A stretch of DNA of 64,000 bases, from NCBI GenBank assembly GCA_019925105.1, contig JAHGAU010000015.1, forward strand, positions 682,001 through 746,000. Direction: 5' to 3'. This stretch comes from Niebla homalea. Taxonomy: Eukaryota; Ascomycota; Lecanoromycetes; Lecanorales; Ramalinaceae. Under the pieces are notes generated by a model. The model did no database searches. It was given only the letters and a program-made list of their open reading frames with translations, and was not told where the DNA came from. Shown here piece after piece: positions 44,514 to 56,087 of this stretch (position 1 is the first letter of the stretch; every line of letters begins with the position of its first letter). The position numbers were made by a program, and so were the translations under genes.

Positions 44514-47013
44514 ATGGCGGATAATGTACAGGTATCCGTTCAGTGGAGGAACAACAGTGTCTTTGCCGGCGAATCTGTCGACTGTACCATAACATTTGCC
44601 AACAATTCTCACTCCGCACACGGCCGCTCGCCTTCACCCCAGTCGCAAAGAAAGGGCTCAAACCGCGATCGATGGAAAGACAGTCTGCCTACCCATTCTG
44701 GACTCCCCTCGTCCAAGCATGGCCATCACAGGGCTCTTTCAGTAGCGAGCCCAAACCAACCAACCTCTAGCTCTCACAAGACGACTCTGTCAGTAGGAGA
44801 CATCAATGGCAGGTCGAAATCCAATTCTGCTGTGGAAAACGACTCCACCACTGTTCCCTTGAAAGGAGTCGGAAACAACTCCCATCGACGATCTGTCTCA
44901 ATTGTCTCCCTCGGTTCAGAGGTACAGGAAGAAATCAAGGTCCAGGCGGTGCCTTTCAGACCAAGATCCACCCAGGCCCATGCCCGAGCCGCCAGTCTAC
45001 AAATGATACCTAGAAGGAACGCTATGGCTAGTCCAGCTGAATCGCCCGGTAATTCAAGAGTGAGATGCCATCAAACTTGAAGACTGACTGCTTGACTAGC
45101 TCCCGGCCATGATCGGTCATTTACCGTTCCCTCACCCCTGAATCGCTCCATGAGCTCCATCTCGGGACAGAGTCGTCATCAAGTTTACGCCGATCAACCG
45201 TCGGCACGCACGACCAGACCGATCGCTTTGCAAAGGCCATCTCAAGCTGGCCAGGATGGCCTAAAACCATTCCAGTTCCCACCGTCAGCAACTTCTGAAG
45301 GTGGGGTGCCTTCCCCGCAAACGACGAAGCCAAATTCTAAGTCATCGATACCTCTGCGCCGAGCCTTGTCTCCCTCACCGGCAAATCTACTCGACCAGTC
45401 GAGTCCAATCACCAAAGTCTTGTCCGCTGGGTCCATCAATGGTACGCCTCGGAGCAGTGCCGAGTTCTACTCAATGAGCAACAATTCTACTGAGACTCTG
45501 GCATCCGAGTATGTTGCCCAGGAGGCAACTCAGATGCTTCGTAGACCGACGCACAATCGCCAAGGCTCATCGCTGGTGCCAATACGGATGCCAAAACCCG
45601 AGGTCTTAATGATGGCTTATGTCCAGATTTCTGGATCGTTTGTGCTTGACGGGTCTTTGGTGAATCAAAGCCCCTTTGAGGAAGTGAAAAGGAAAGGCAT
45701 CGTTGGCGGACAGGCTGGTGGAGGGCTTTTAAGGACGGAAACTTCCAAACGAGACAGTAGTTTGCTTGGATCTCTTGGATGGGGCACCTTAGGCGAAACA
45801 TTTGGAGGCCTACTGGGTGACAGTGGCTTGAGTACCATGAAAGAAGGCAAGAAGTTGATCAGCTCCAAATCAATACCCATTCTTTCAGCCCCTCAATCAA
45901 TCCTTTTCGTGGACCTCCAACTAAAGCCGGGAGAGAAACGAAGCTTTCGTTTCACCCATCCTTTGCCCAAGGGGATCCCACCATCACACAGAGGTAAAGC
46001 GATCAGAACCACTTATAGTCTGGTAATTGGTACACAGCGGGCTGCTCATGTTACTCAACAGAACCCAGTGAAACGCATCGAGGTACCTTTCAAGGTACTT
46101 CCTTGCATCAATAGTAAGCATACATTAAATGACTACTCGTAGAACTATCTGACATCTACCAGTCGAAGGAGACGTTCTCGGTCACGATCTTATGTCACCG
46201 CATATATTGCTATCCAACAGCGCCTCCGTCACCAGCTTGGAAGGTTCAGCCTTGACAGATGCCAGACCCCATGAGCACCCCGTAAAGAGCAGCTCAAAGT
46301 CTTCGAACGACGATTTTGCATCATATGTGGAGAGACTTCTTGATCGCCCGGAACACTCTGCGAACGATGGATTGCTGTCACCAACAGACGAAAATCCAAG
46401 GTCTCTGACATCAACGGTCGAACAGCCGGCGAATATGAAGGAGGCAATAGACCTTGCTATCCTCAAGTCCAACATCTCAACACCTTCGAGGAAGGGGGTT
46501 AATCGATTCGAGATTACCCGCAGTGGGCAAAGAGTAGCAGTCATCACATTGTTACGACCAGCCTATCGACTTGGGGAGAGCGTTCCAGTCGTGGTTGATT
46601 TCAAGGACGCCGACATCCCATGCTATTCCATTCATACTACTTTGGAGACCTCGGAAAGCGTTGATGCCGCGCTCGCATTGCGATCGAAGGCGAGTGTGCA
46701 AAGGGTCACTCGCCGCATACACGCCTCTCAAACGGAGTCCACCATCGCCTCCGATCGTGTCTTCTTCAATCCGCTAATCCCGATAAGCGCAACCCCAGAG
46801 TTCATCACCACGGCGGTCAATCTTCAATGGGAACTTCGTTTTGAATTTGTGACTGATGCATCTTTCGATGCTGATGCTATAGAAGGTTCCACCAATGGAC
46901 TCATGGAGGAAGTCGCCACAGATGAACGAGGCATATTGAAAGCTGCAATGCAGACGTTCTCTTGTGAGTCGTTCGATGTCGCTGTTCCCTTAAGAGTGTA
47001 TGGTGCTTGTTGA
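44514..47013 (+). CDS. RGP1: Rgp1, subunit of the Ric1-Rgp1 guanine exchange complex
   Basis: Three exons, 44514-45048, 45100-46113 and 46163-47013, give 799 residues. Introns of 51 and 49 bp have donors GTAATT and GTAAGC and acceptors ACTAG and ACCAG. The N-terminal arrestin-like strand (VQVSVQWRNNSVFAGESVDC) opens the Rgp1 domain. A long disordered insert follows, then LMMAYVQISGSFVLDGSLVN and IRTTYSLVIGTQRAAHV. The final third (RPAYRLGESVPVVVDF, then ISATPEFITTAVNLQWELRF) completes the fold. In yeast Ric1-Rgp1 is the GEF for the Rab Ypt6 at the Golgi. The long serine-rich insert is common in filamentous fungi. Confidence 0.9.
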
Positions 47014-47522
47014 ACATGCAGGGCCCACAGGGCATGCATCATGTACTATATAGTGTACTATCAAGGAAGGACTTGACCGATTCTACAAAGTACATATGCG
47101 TTTCACTAATCTAAATTTCTCCTCAAACCCGCCTTGCTCGATGAGATTACAAGCACATTAAACGAGAAGGACATTTCGTTGCAAATCCGATTACGGAACA
47201 TAATCTTTTTTTAGGGTAGGCACTGTTTCTTTTTGACCCTCAGAATTTGAGTCTCTCTCTCTCTCCCCCAGCCACACCCCTTGACTGGATATTTCACTGG
47301 TCAAGGGTCAGGAGAGGAGGAACTGGAAACGCGGGAGTGAAGCCTTGATCAAATCATTGCAGGATCACGACCCCGTGCTGCTCCTCTCTCGAAAATATAG
47401 CACCTCGCAGGGTTTCAACAGACTCGGATGAACTTTTCATATGTCTTGCAGTGTAGTGGTACAGGTATCAGGGGGGGGAACATGCTGTCTTTGCCCTTCT
47501 AAAAAGGAGCCCGACCCCCATC
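47014..47522. other. Convergent intergenic region
   Basis: 3' sequences of RGP1 (plus) and ODC (minus). It contains a (TC)n tract near 47251-47264. No coding sequence was seen. Confidence 0.5.
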
Positions 47523-49019
47523 TTAAATGCAGTACGGTACATGCAAAATGCATACTGGCTCGCTGAATACATACAAGATGTCATGCTGGTTGGTGAAACC
47601 ATTGAATTGCGTTGAGGTTGCGAGCGTGTACGCTGTTGATTGTTAGCGTTGACTCTGATAGAAGGGTGTCCCCATGGTGTAAGTGACCAACCACCCATGT
47701 TCTCGTACTTCAGCCAATCTCCGATCTCGACCTCGGAATCGAACCAGGCCGACTTACTGATGCAATCGGTAGAATCGCACGTGGGACCCCATATGGAATA
47801 TTGACGGTGACCAGGCTCGCGGTCCTGGCGCGGCTTGCTTGTCGAGGAACGCCTGATTACTAGTTGCGGTACCATTTGTTCATTCTCGATGAGCACATTC
47901 ATGAAGTTGCCATACACGCCATCGTTCTGATACAACATATCACAGACCTGAGAAGATCCTTGTTTTGTGTTCTCTCGCCTCGCCATGACCTTACAGGCAA
48001 GCGTGTAGGCACTCCGGGCAAAGAAGCGACCTGGTTCGGCAATGACACAGATATTCGCGCTGAATTCTAGCTTAATACTCTCCTTGAGAGCTTCTGCCAT
48101 CGTTGAGAAGTTGCTGTCCTGGAAGCCTCCACCAACGTCCAGGGAGTTTAAATGGAATCCAACCTCAGCCGCCTGAGCGAAAACAATCTTTGCATGCCGC
48201 ACTGCTGTTCGAAGGACATGGGGATTGTTTGCTCCTGTGCCTAATGTGAGGTCAGTTGGGCTCACGAATTCCAGGAGTCGGGATTTTGATACCGATATGA
48301 AAACTGACTCCGACCACGTTGAGGCCAAGCTCCCACGCCCTTTCCAATAGAGCTGGGGTAGAGCCTACAGTGGCACCGAACTTTTCTCCTAAAGCCACCA
48401 GCGCGGAATCATCATTGGCGAAGATGCGAAGGAAAAGCTGAGCGTCTGGACAGAAACGCTTGATCTTGTGAAGTTCGTCAGAATTGTCGAAGGTCATCTT
48501 CCGCACGCCGCTCCTGCTTGCGAGGGCCACTGCTGATGGAAACTTGCACGGATTCGCGAATATGACCCGGGAAGGGTCTATACCTAAAGCCAGGACAAGG
48601 CGCAGCTCTTCCGCCGAGGCGCAGTCAAAGCCGGTACCCAGAGCAGCGAGATACTTGAGCAGAGTGGGATCCGGGTTGCATTTCACCGCTTGGCGGGTCA
48701 GCTGGATTTGCAGCAATGACTAGAACTCAAGACACCTACCATAGAAAGGCTGTACCTGTGGCAGAATCCTCTTCCATCGTCGGTGCTGCCGGTATACTTG
48801 TCCCAGGTCTGCAACGAAGAAAGGGTCATCTTCCCCAAGCTGACAGGGTTCATCACCAATGCGAGCAATTCGACTCTGTACGGCTTGGGAAATCAAACTC
48901 TTCGCGGATACTTGGCCTGCTGGTGGACTGAGACTGAGCCGGGGCTCAATGCTATTTGTGAGAGGAATTGGGAGCTCCGCGAGGGTGGAGGAAGTCGATG
49001 AGCCTTGGATCGAACGCAT
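47523..49019 (-). CDS. SPE1: Ornithine decarboxylase
   Basis: Four exons, 49019-48740, 48688-48293, 48240-47692 and 47632-47523, give 444 residues. Joins restore [28 protein letters not shown] and [19 protein letters not shown], and the protein ends [19 protein letters not shown] plus two residues. The enzyme makes putrescine from ornithine, the first step of polyamine synthesis. The PLP lysine is Lys96 (AVKCNP). Other cofactor motifs are SFHIG, DVGGGF and IAEPGRFF. The active-site cysteine at the dimer interface is in [10 protein letters not shown]. In fungi ODC is destroyed by antizyme, which depends on polyamine-driven frameshifting; no antizyme gene is seen here. The symbol is the yeast name. 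Confidence 0.94.
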
Positions 49020-49158
49020 CGTGCGTCTCTATCCTTTAGGCTGCGGGAGTTGCGATGGCCGGGTCGCCTGCACAGGCTGTGATTCCATGTCCGAGTATGA
49101 TATATCAACAGAGAGGTCCAGGCTCCAACTAGGACCTCAGGATCTTCCATGTCGCAGA

Positions 49159-49587
49159 TTATATCATGAGTAGATGCACAAGGTCTGCGATGATCTCCGT
49201 GTCCTCCAAGCAACGGGTCAAATTATCCATGTCCTTTACCACCTTTCCTCTTTCTCGAGGGGGCAGCGCGTCCGATCTCGTATTTTGTTGATCCACTGAC
49301 GACATCGATACAAACACTTTACGTATTGCTTTCTCGGTGCCATTCGATGTGACGCAGGATGTGCAGATGAAATATACTTTCGAGCGTTTCGGTAGTCCAT
49401 TATCATCGTTGCAGCCCCCCTTGGCATGTCCGCACTCTCGACAGTGCTGCACGAGAGGTTAAGCGGGTCGTCGCTGGATAGAAAACCACATGCATTGTAA
49501 GAGATATTTGGGGCTTAGCGCTCCCAAAAGGAAGCTCGGGCTTCTTCAGGTCCTTACATGAGAGGAAACGAAGAAGTCCGAAGGCAT
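49159..49587 (-). CDS. Small CX2C protein, hypothetical
   Basis: Two exons, 49587-49558 and 49446-49159, give 105 residues. The first exon is 30 nt (MPSDFFVSSH). The donor GTAAGG and acceptor GTGCAG are good, with a CTTAAC branch site and a 111 bp intron. The protein has CX2C at residues 12-15 (HCRECGH) and again at 38-41 (FICTSC), 22 residues apart, like a zinc ribbon. A basic KRSKVY stretch lies between them and the C-terminal half is charged and helical. I do not recognise a family. It lies 140 bp upstream of the ODC start on the same strand, so part of ODC's leader or a separate small gene are both possible. Splice quality and the paired cysteines favour a real gene. Confidence 0.5.
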
Positions 49588-50230
49588 GATAGGGGTGAAA
49601 GATGGTCAAGCATTTGCACTAAGGTAAAGTGTCATTCGTACATGCCTTGTAAAGCTACTCCCGTTGTGGATCGTAAGCCTACCATTTGCAGATTGCACGT
49701 CACCGTCTGTTAAGCCTATACTGTTCATTAATTGTGAGCTACTGTTTGGAAAGCATGTACGCTTTACGGATCGTGACTTACCCTTTGCAATGATGGTGCT
49801 TTTGCTTTACACTCGTACATAAGGTCGCTATCGGCCTAGGTATGCATGTTACCCCGTACTAAGTGGAGCTTCATGCATTAGGTGGAGTAATACACCTTTA
49901 CACGTGCAATGACGATTCTCTGCAAGATGAAGCTTTCTGATGATCCAGATGATATACTATATCCGCAAAAACAAATGTATCATGCGTATCGACAGAATCC
50001 TCAACCCCAGCCTGACGCAGATAGAACGTGCCTGACTGACCGCGGGGCGTGAAGTGGACGGGTCTTGTTTAATGAGGTCCAACAAGATCTCAATCAGCCA
50101 GGTAAGGCAGCGGATATGTAGTACTGAAGTTTGTCGGTACCTGCAGCCACCTGCAGTACCCGTGCTACCGTCTTATTTAGAGATGGTGTGATCGACTTCA
50201 TATGTGGCAAAAATCTATTCAGAAATGACC
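49588..50230. other. Intergenic with an imperfect direct repeat
   Basis: No gene seen. It contains two similar 22-23 nt units about 100 bp apart (separate entry) and is rich in GTAC and TTAC words. This is the promoter side of the small CX2C gene and the 3' side of the MFS relic. Confidence 0.45.
49668..49789. repeat. Imperfect direct repeat, 100 bp apart
   Basis: GGATCGTAAGCCTACCATTT (49668-49687, continuing GCA to 49690) and GGATCGTGACTTACCCTTTG (49768-49787, continuing CA to 49789) match at most positions. A 100-bp period could mark a decayed tandem repeat or paired protein-binding sites. Only two copies are seen. Confidence 0.5.
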
Positions 50231-51660
50231 TCACCATTCATGAATAGTGCACCCGTTATCGATGGTGGCTCGCGATCCCCCAGAAGGGGGCGACTTCTCA
50301 TGCTCACCTTCTTCTCCGCTGTCCTTACCCACAGGAAACCATCCTTCTGCAAGGGTGGCTACTGGTATTGCCGTGAGCCCAGCCACTAAGCCTAGAGTCC
50401 ACTCCATCGTTCCCCACCCTGCTTTTTGGACGCAGAGCGTACCCAGCAGAAGGCCTGATGTGGAAGCCATGCCGTAGAGACCAAAAGCATGTGCTATTGC
50501 TCGTTTGCTACCAAAACTACCAGGATTCTCGCGTTCCACTGCCCTCAACGCATTCTCAATCTCCACCATCAAAGTAGGTGTGGCGAGGTCAACCAAGAAC
50601 CCAACCAAAGCAAGCAGGGCGCACAGGAGGATTTTTTGGTCAAGGGTATTGGATGTGACAAATTGCAAACATGTCAGAGGTGGGAGCAGTAGAAGAAACC
50701 CCAGGAATGAAACGATTCTGACTTTGATCCGGTTTGCCAGCCAACCTGGTATTCTGGTTAGCTAGACTGCAAGGCTAGAATCTTGGAATTCGCCTTGCCG
50801 TAGAACGGTTCGAAGACGGCAGGTATAACTGTGGAGAGAAATATCAAGCCAGCTCCAAGTGCATCCCAGCCAAGATTTCCCCAACGTATATAGGCAGCGT
50901 CTGTGGTAACTGTCAGTCGGATAGTCATTGTGGAGATAGGGAGCTGGCATACAGCGTCAAAGGCAGCTATCACTGACGCATGCACAATAATGCCCCAAAG
51001 CGCTACCAATATGCGTGGCTACTTCAGCAGAGTGAAAAAGGCATTTGGCCCGCCCCGCCCACGCTCAGAACTCTCGGTTGTGTCGTTAGCACATTGTGCG
51101 CCAAGCACAGTCTCCTGGGTTGCCGACCTCTTCGCTTTCCATCTCTTCGCTGTTGGCGGCTCGGCCATTGCCGCCCGCAGTAGAAGATCAAGGGTGATGA
51201 TAGCCAGCGGCATGTTAGACTGCTCCTCCTGTCAGGGGTACAAAGGCAAAGCCTAAGCTCATGGCAGTCCCAAGGTACCCCAACATCTCTCCTAAGGCAT
51301 CTGCAGTGCCTGCAACCTCAAAACAACGTATACGCTTGTAGATCTTGCATGTGTAAGGAGGATCAATGATGCTGAAAGCAGAAACAAGCCCCCCAAGTTG
51401 GGCAGCTGCCTCGATTCACTCCGATGTATTGGATATCCGTAAAGCGGGGATGTTGAAAGGGACGCACCAGTGCCACAAGCCAGGAGTACGACCACCCAGT
51501 ACTCCTCTGTTGGAAGTAGTCTTAGCCAGTAGACTGTAAAGGCATAGAGCCAGAGATTCGTACAAACTTACTATCCTCATAGGGAACACCGGCTCGCCTG
51601 TTCAAAGCTGAAGGAATTACCAACACAATCTGGACTCTTCAGCCTCAGGCCTGACAGTTA
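50231..51660 (-). pseudogene. Broken MFS transporter (VMAT/drug:H+ antiporter type)
   Basis: Segments of one MFS transporter occur in order but in different frames. Near 51640-51570 is IVLVIPSALNRRAGVPYED. Near 51430-51300 is SESRQLP...SASLILLTHARSTSVYVVLR. Near 51275-51220 is DALGEMLGYLGTAMSLGFAF. Near 51200 is IITLDLLLRAAMAEPPTAKR. Near 51000 is VALWGIIVHASVIAAFD, and at 50580-50440 VEIENALRAVERENPG with AFGLYGMASTSGLLLG. Breaks are a deletion of about 20 codons after SVYVVLRLQAL, a TAA within GGAV-HAAGY, a deletion right after it, and a TAG before PRILVALWG. Introns cannot explain the loss of transmembrane segments. The intact relative would export a drug, amine or metabolite. Confidence 0.65.
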
Positions 51661-53671
51661 TCTTAGGGGTCGAGACATACAATCCCATAAACGAATGTGT
51701 CCTGTGCCAGACATGTCAACTTTACGCTCCCACAAAGATTTCATGGCTGGGGTCGAGTTGTTTTGCGATTGATTCTGTTGTTCCTCGACAGTGACTATTT
51801 GGTCTCGAAGGAAAGCTCTCAACGTTGGAGGATGCGATAGCTACCTACGAGAATGCATTATGGAAGTAACAAAACATTAAAGAATTCCCGTCATAGCAGA
51901 TTTCAAGAAAGTTGATCCACAGCGCTCCGGAATGCTGTGCCAAATGCCAACGACCAGGCTCATACATGGACACATTCAATGTGTGATGTGGCAAGGCTTA
52001 GAAAGCTGGTTCGGGCTTGATGCATTGAATTCAGAGACCATGTAGGACTGTCAAGCCTAAAGCATTGCTTGGAGTTTACCTTGCTGCGACAGTCTTTGCT
52101 TTCGCACGGCTGGCAGAGCCAACACATTGCGCGTGCAGGTTTAAAAAGGCACAGATCCAATTGCTTAGGACCCCCTTGAATGCATCCATATGTGAGAAGT
52201 GCTTTCTGGAGGGTGTGCGTGGAGAAACGTGAGAAAGCCATTGTGGTTGCTTGAAAACGATTGCAGTACATATCTTAAAATAAGCAGTGATTTTCGTATT
52301 GGGGCAGTGGACTACTTAGCGTAGCGGCAGACCTTGACACCTTAGGGCCGTCCAAACTTGCTGGGCAGACGCTCTGTAGTCTACTTAGATTCCGGCGCCC
52401 GGAATTACCGCTCGAGACGGGTTCGAATCCCGCAGTGAGCAGTGGGTCTCAACTACACCGTATACGAATAGGGTTGAAATCCCCTGAAGGAAACCTAGCA
52501 GCATCCACCGGGGACCTGGCTTTCTTTTTGCCATTTTTTAGACTCAATTTGGTGCGGTATTGGGGTCCCTGCAGGAGGTCTTATTTTGTTGTTTTTTGGC
52601 AGGCTGTTGAATGGGTGGCATCACGTGCTTCGTCCTTTCCCTACGACTTTCTTGGATGTTGTCTGTCCTGCTCGACTGCCCACGACCCTTTCCAGCGCGA
52701 TTACATGCATGAATTTTTCTCAGGCAGGAAAATGGTTGGCATGGCTTTTCTTTCGATTCTAGCATGTAGAGGATGCAACGCTGATCTATTATTAGGTCAC
52801 TGAAAGTCCGTCGAAAGTTGCCTGCATCCTGGGTTTTCTATCAAACGGGAAATCGCATTTTCACATACACGGAATATTACGATGAAAAATACAAATCATG
52901 ACGAACGAGATTAGGATATCATGAAGGTTGTTTGGCCAATAAAGTAAAAGTGGGATACAAGGGCAAGCCTACGTGAATTGAGCGAGTTATGGAGCTCAAG
53001 GACGGTCAACATAGGCTAATGGGCCACCCAAAGTGGCCTGCATCTTTCTTTTTTTGGGCTTAGTAGAGGAAGAGCTGCGCTGGTCACGGATATCAGTCAG
53101 ACTTAGTTCAAGGCAGCTATTGCAACGACTCCACGCCGACTTTGTGACATTCAGAAGCCTTTTTTTGATACTCGCAGAGGCTGTAGGGTGAGATAGTGGT
53201 GTTAGATCATCTCGGGGTCACTCTTCTACTGGTTTCATGGTTCTATGTGAGTACCATATCGAATTGCCCATGAAAGACGCATGATCGCATTCTGCCTCTA
53301 ATGATAAATCAGTGATTGAAAGAAGTGAAGTGCGTATGCCAAGCATCGCGCCCGGAAGACCCCGTAAGCCACCCGGGCAGTTGTGCCTGTTTCCTGCAGC
53401 TTGCTAGACTAATCTAGGCTAAGACTGGTCGTCATGCGAGTGAGGATCAAACATGCAGAATAAACACGGCTCTTTCGCTCACTTCAATCACTCCAACAAA
53501 CCGTCTCTCGTAAGACATTGACTGTCCTTTTGAATACCTCTTTCTACCAGGTAGTCTCACGGTGGTAAGATGATCTATCCTAGACCCTGACCGTTTGGTT
53601 GCCTAGTTGACTGATGGGAATGCAATAGATACACAGAACGTCCTCAGGCACTGGCAACGACCAAGACTTCA
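51661..53671. other. Gene-poor region with a tRNA-like element
   Basis: Two kb without a recognisable gene. A cysteine-containing minus-strand frame at 51960-52271 has no domain or signal peptide and is not called. A sequence with tRNA A-box and B-box matches lies at about 52310-52440 (separate entry). The rest is the long 5' region of MOB1. Confidence 0.45.
52310..52440 (+). other. tRNA-like element with A-box and B-box
   Basis: TTAGCGTAGCGG (52316-52327) fits a Pol III A-box and GGGTTCGAATCCC (52419-52431) is a perfect B-box. A hairpin ATTCCGG/CCGGAAT just upstream of the T-arm resembles a class II variable arm. The proposed acceptor strands GACTACT and AGTGAGC pair at five of seven positions. 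The boxes are about 100 bp apart, long even for an intron-bearing tRNA, and no clean anticodon arm is found. It is a decayed tRNA or a Pol III-derived repeat; I cannot assign an amino acid. Confidence 0.35.
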
Positions 53672-54665
53672 ATGACTTCCTTCATCACCACCATGTTCGT
53701 ATCCTTTCCCTTCGTGCGCGATGCGCCAAGGCCTTTACCTGTCATTGCTACCAATATTTCCCCAAAAACCTTCCATCCTTCCCCATCAACGTCGAGTATC
53801 AGCAGCTTGCTAGCAGCCGCTCTCCTGCCCTATCGCCATGACCCTATTGATCTGAACCAAAGCTTACAAGAGTCTGAAAACAGAAACGCTCGCACTAGGG
53901 GTCAATTCAGACCGAAAAATGCCAACAGAGGGACCAGCACCTACCAGCTCCGTCAATTCGCAGAGGCTACACTTGGCAGTGGCAGTCTGCGCAAGGCGGT
54001 GCAACTACCTGAGGGCGAGGATTTAAACGAATGGCTTGCCGTCAATGGTACGACTACGATTTTGAGCTCACTTGTCCCTTGGACTGATTGGGACAGTCGT
54101 CGATTTCTACAACCAGATCAATCTTCTCTACGGTTCAATTACGGAGTTCTGCTCGCCGCAGTCATGTCCGGAAATGAAAGCGACAGATGAGTGGGTCTGA
54201 AAGTATTTGCGCTTGAGAATCTCTGCTAAAGGTGGTTAGGTTTGAGTATTTATGGCAAGACTCGGAGAAATTCAAGAAACCTACAAAGATGCCGGCGCCA
54301 GAATATGTCGAACACCTCATGGCATGGGTACAGAGTAACATCGACAACGAGTCAGTGTTTCCTAGCAGGATAGGTTCGTGAACATTAGTGCTGAGAGACA
54401 TAACGAGACTCTAACCAATTTAGGTGTCCCTTTTCCCAAGACGTTTCCACCCCTCATCAAGCAATTGTTCAAGCGTCTCTACCGAGTCTACGCGCACATG
54501 TACTGTCATCACTATCCTGTCGTGGTACAACTGGGCCTCGAGCCTCACCTTAACACCAGCTTCAAACACTATGTCCTCTTCATTGATGAACATGGACTTG
54601 CAAGTGGGAAGGACTTCTATGGGCCATTGATCGACCTAGTGGACAGCATGTTGAAGAGTGATTAG
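53672..54665 (+). CDS. MOB1: Mob1 kinase activator
   Basis: Five exons, 53672-53694 (23 nt), 53884-54047, 54097-54190, 54240-54373 and 54424-54665, give 218 residues. Spliced, it reads [19 protein letters not shown], then [39 protein letters not shown] and so on to the C-terminus. Zinc ligands are the two cysteines of [11 protein letters not shown] and the histidines of HMYCHHY. Mob1 binds and activates NDR/LATS-type kinases (Dbf2 in the mitotic exit and septation network). Intron 1 is 189 bp, a multiple of three with no stop codon, and its donor GTTCGT is weak. An unspliced form would insert 63 residues after residue 7. The other introns are 49-50 bp. Confidence 0.94.
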
Positions 54666-55213
54666 GAACGATACGTATGGCGTTGGATGGATTTTCGGTC
54701 ATGAGAAACGCGAGCATGTTTCAATTCAATTATGTATTCTACGATGCAAAGAGAGGACGACGGGCCTCGGAGCGCATTTTCAAGCATGTTCTAGACCGCA
54801 TCTATAAGCTTAACAATGCCATTGGCGGGCGTGCCTGTCGACGTTCAAAAGATGTGTCCAGCATGCGGATGAGGGGATCGGAATGAAGCAATGGGAGTGG
54901 TTTGAGCAAATGGTAGGGTGGTTGAATGGGCATTGAGAATGCGTTGGGATGGAGAATCTGAAAACAATTCTCGAAATATCTTCATTCGTTGATGTCTTCT
55001 CGGAGGATGTTCTTTTCACAATCCAAAGTAGAAAGATTGGTCCCCTCGGTCCAGTCTTCAGGTAAAGCGTGCCGTCGGAGAAATTATTTGCCGAGGCCCG
55101 AGGTTTCTAAGACTCAGCAGCGTCGTTCCTTTTGTTAACCGCTCAAGCTGTCCGCTCCGCCCTCTCCGCTTCCCACTCCTCTCCCAGCCTTCGATTGTAC
55201 GCTTGGTTGCAAA
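54666..55213. other. Intergenic between MOB1 and ATP5
   Basis: Both flanking genes run on the plus strand. A short open frame at 54677-54886 lacks domains and probably lies in the MOB1 3' region. The last 150 bp are the ATP5 promoter and leader. Nothing notable otherwise. Confidence 0.5.
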
Positions 55214-56087
55214 ATGCTTTCCAGACAGGTGGTCAGCGCATCGTCGCGTGCCTCGTTGGTCCGTCGTCAGGCCCCAATTGCCTCTAAAATTTCCAGGACT
55301 TATGCAACGCCGGCGGCGAACTCCAAACCACCAATTGCTCTCTACGGTCTCGATGGCACCTACGCCAGTGCTCTGGTACGAGCAACCCTGATCTGGACCT
55401 CCTCTTGCTTCCAAAGAGGGTCCACGAGCTGATAAAATACAAAAACCTGTAGTACACCGCGGCAGTCAAAGCGTCCACCTTAGATCCGGTCTCCAAATCC
55501 CTCGCGACCCTCTACGACGTGATGAAGAAAGACGTCAACCTCCCCAAGATCCTCAATGCGCCTACTCTGAGCTCCAACGATAAATCCCAGATCATACAGG
55601 AGCTGCAACGGAACATGGGCACCCAGGACAAGGGCGACACTGTCAAGAACTTCCTCAAGACGCTGGCGGATAATAACAGATTGGGCATACTTGAGGGGGT
55701 GTGCGAGAAGTTTGGGGCGCTCATGGGTGCCGCGAGGGGGGAGATGGATTTGGTGATTACTAGTGCTCAGGTACGTCGTTGGGCAGGGTATGGCGCGGAT
55801 GGGCTTGGGAATGACCGCTCACAATTAATGCAGAAACTGGATGCGAAGACGATGCAAAGGTTGGAGACTGCGGTGTCGAAGTCGGAGTATAGCCAGGGGA
55901 AGAAGCTGAAGGTCGTACCCAAGGTATGTCTCCAATGGAAGGGTTTCCTCGACTTTGACTCACACGTTATCAGGTCAATCCTGATATCAAGGGTGGCTTG
56001 ATTGTCGAGATTGGAGAGCGGACCATTGACCTAAGCGTCTCCTCGAAGATCTCAAAGATGAACAAGCTCTTGACGGATACGCTTTGA
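55214..56087 (+). CDS. ATP5: ATP synthase subunit 5 (OSCP), mitochondrial
   Basis: Four exons, 55214-55375, 55453-55770, 55834-55923 and 55974-56087, give 227 residues. All introns are phase 0 with donors GTACGA, GTACGT and GTATGT. The N-terminus MLSRQVVSASSRASLVRRQA is a clear mitochondrial presequence. The mature part reads PPIALYGLDGTYASAL-YTAA, then KSLATLYDVMKKDVN, and ends with NPDIKGGLIVEIGERTIDLS and SKMNKLLTDTL, the OSCP/delta signature. The subunit joins F1 to the peripheral stalk of ATP synthase. It is convergent with ADI1; the stops are 177 bp apart. Confidence 0.95.

Noticed and set aside
51960..52271. Cysteine-containing minus-strand frame as a secreted effector
   Set aside because: No signal peptide, no even cysteine spacing and no splice sites that extend it.
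54677..54886. 69-codon frame just after MOB1
   Set aside because: Lies in the MOB1 3' region, has no domain and no acceptable promoter.
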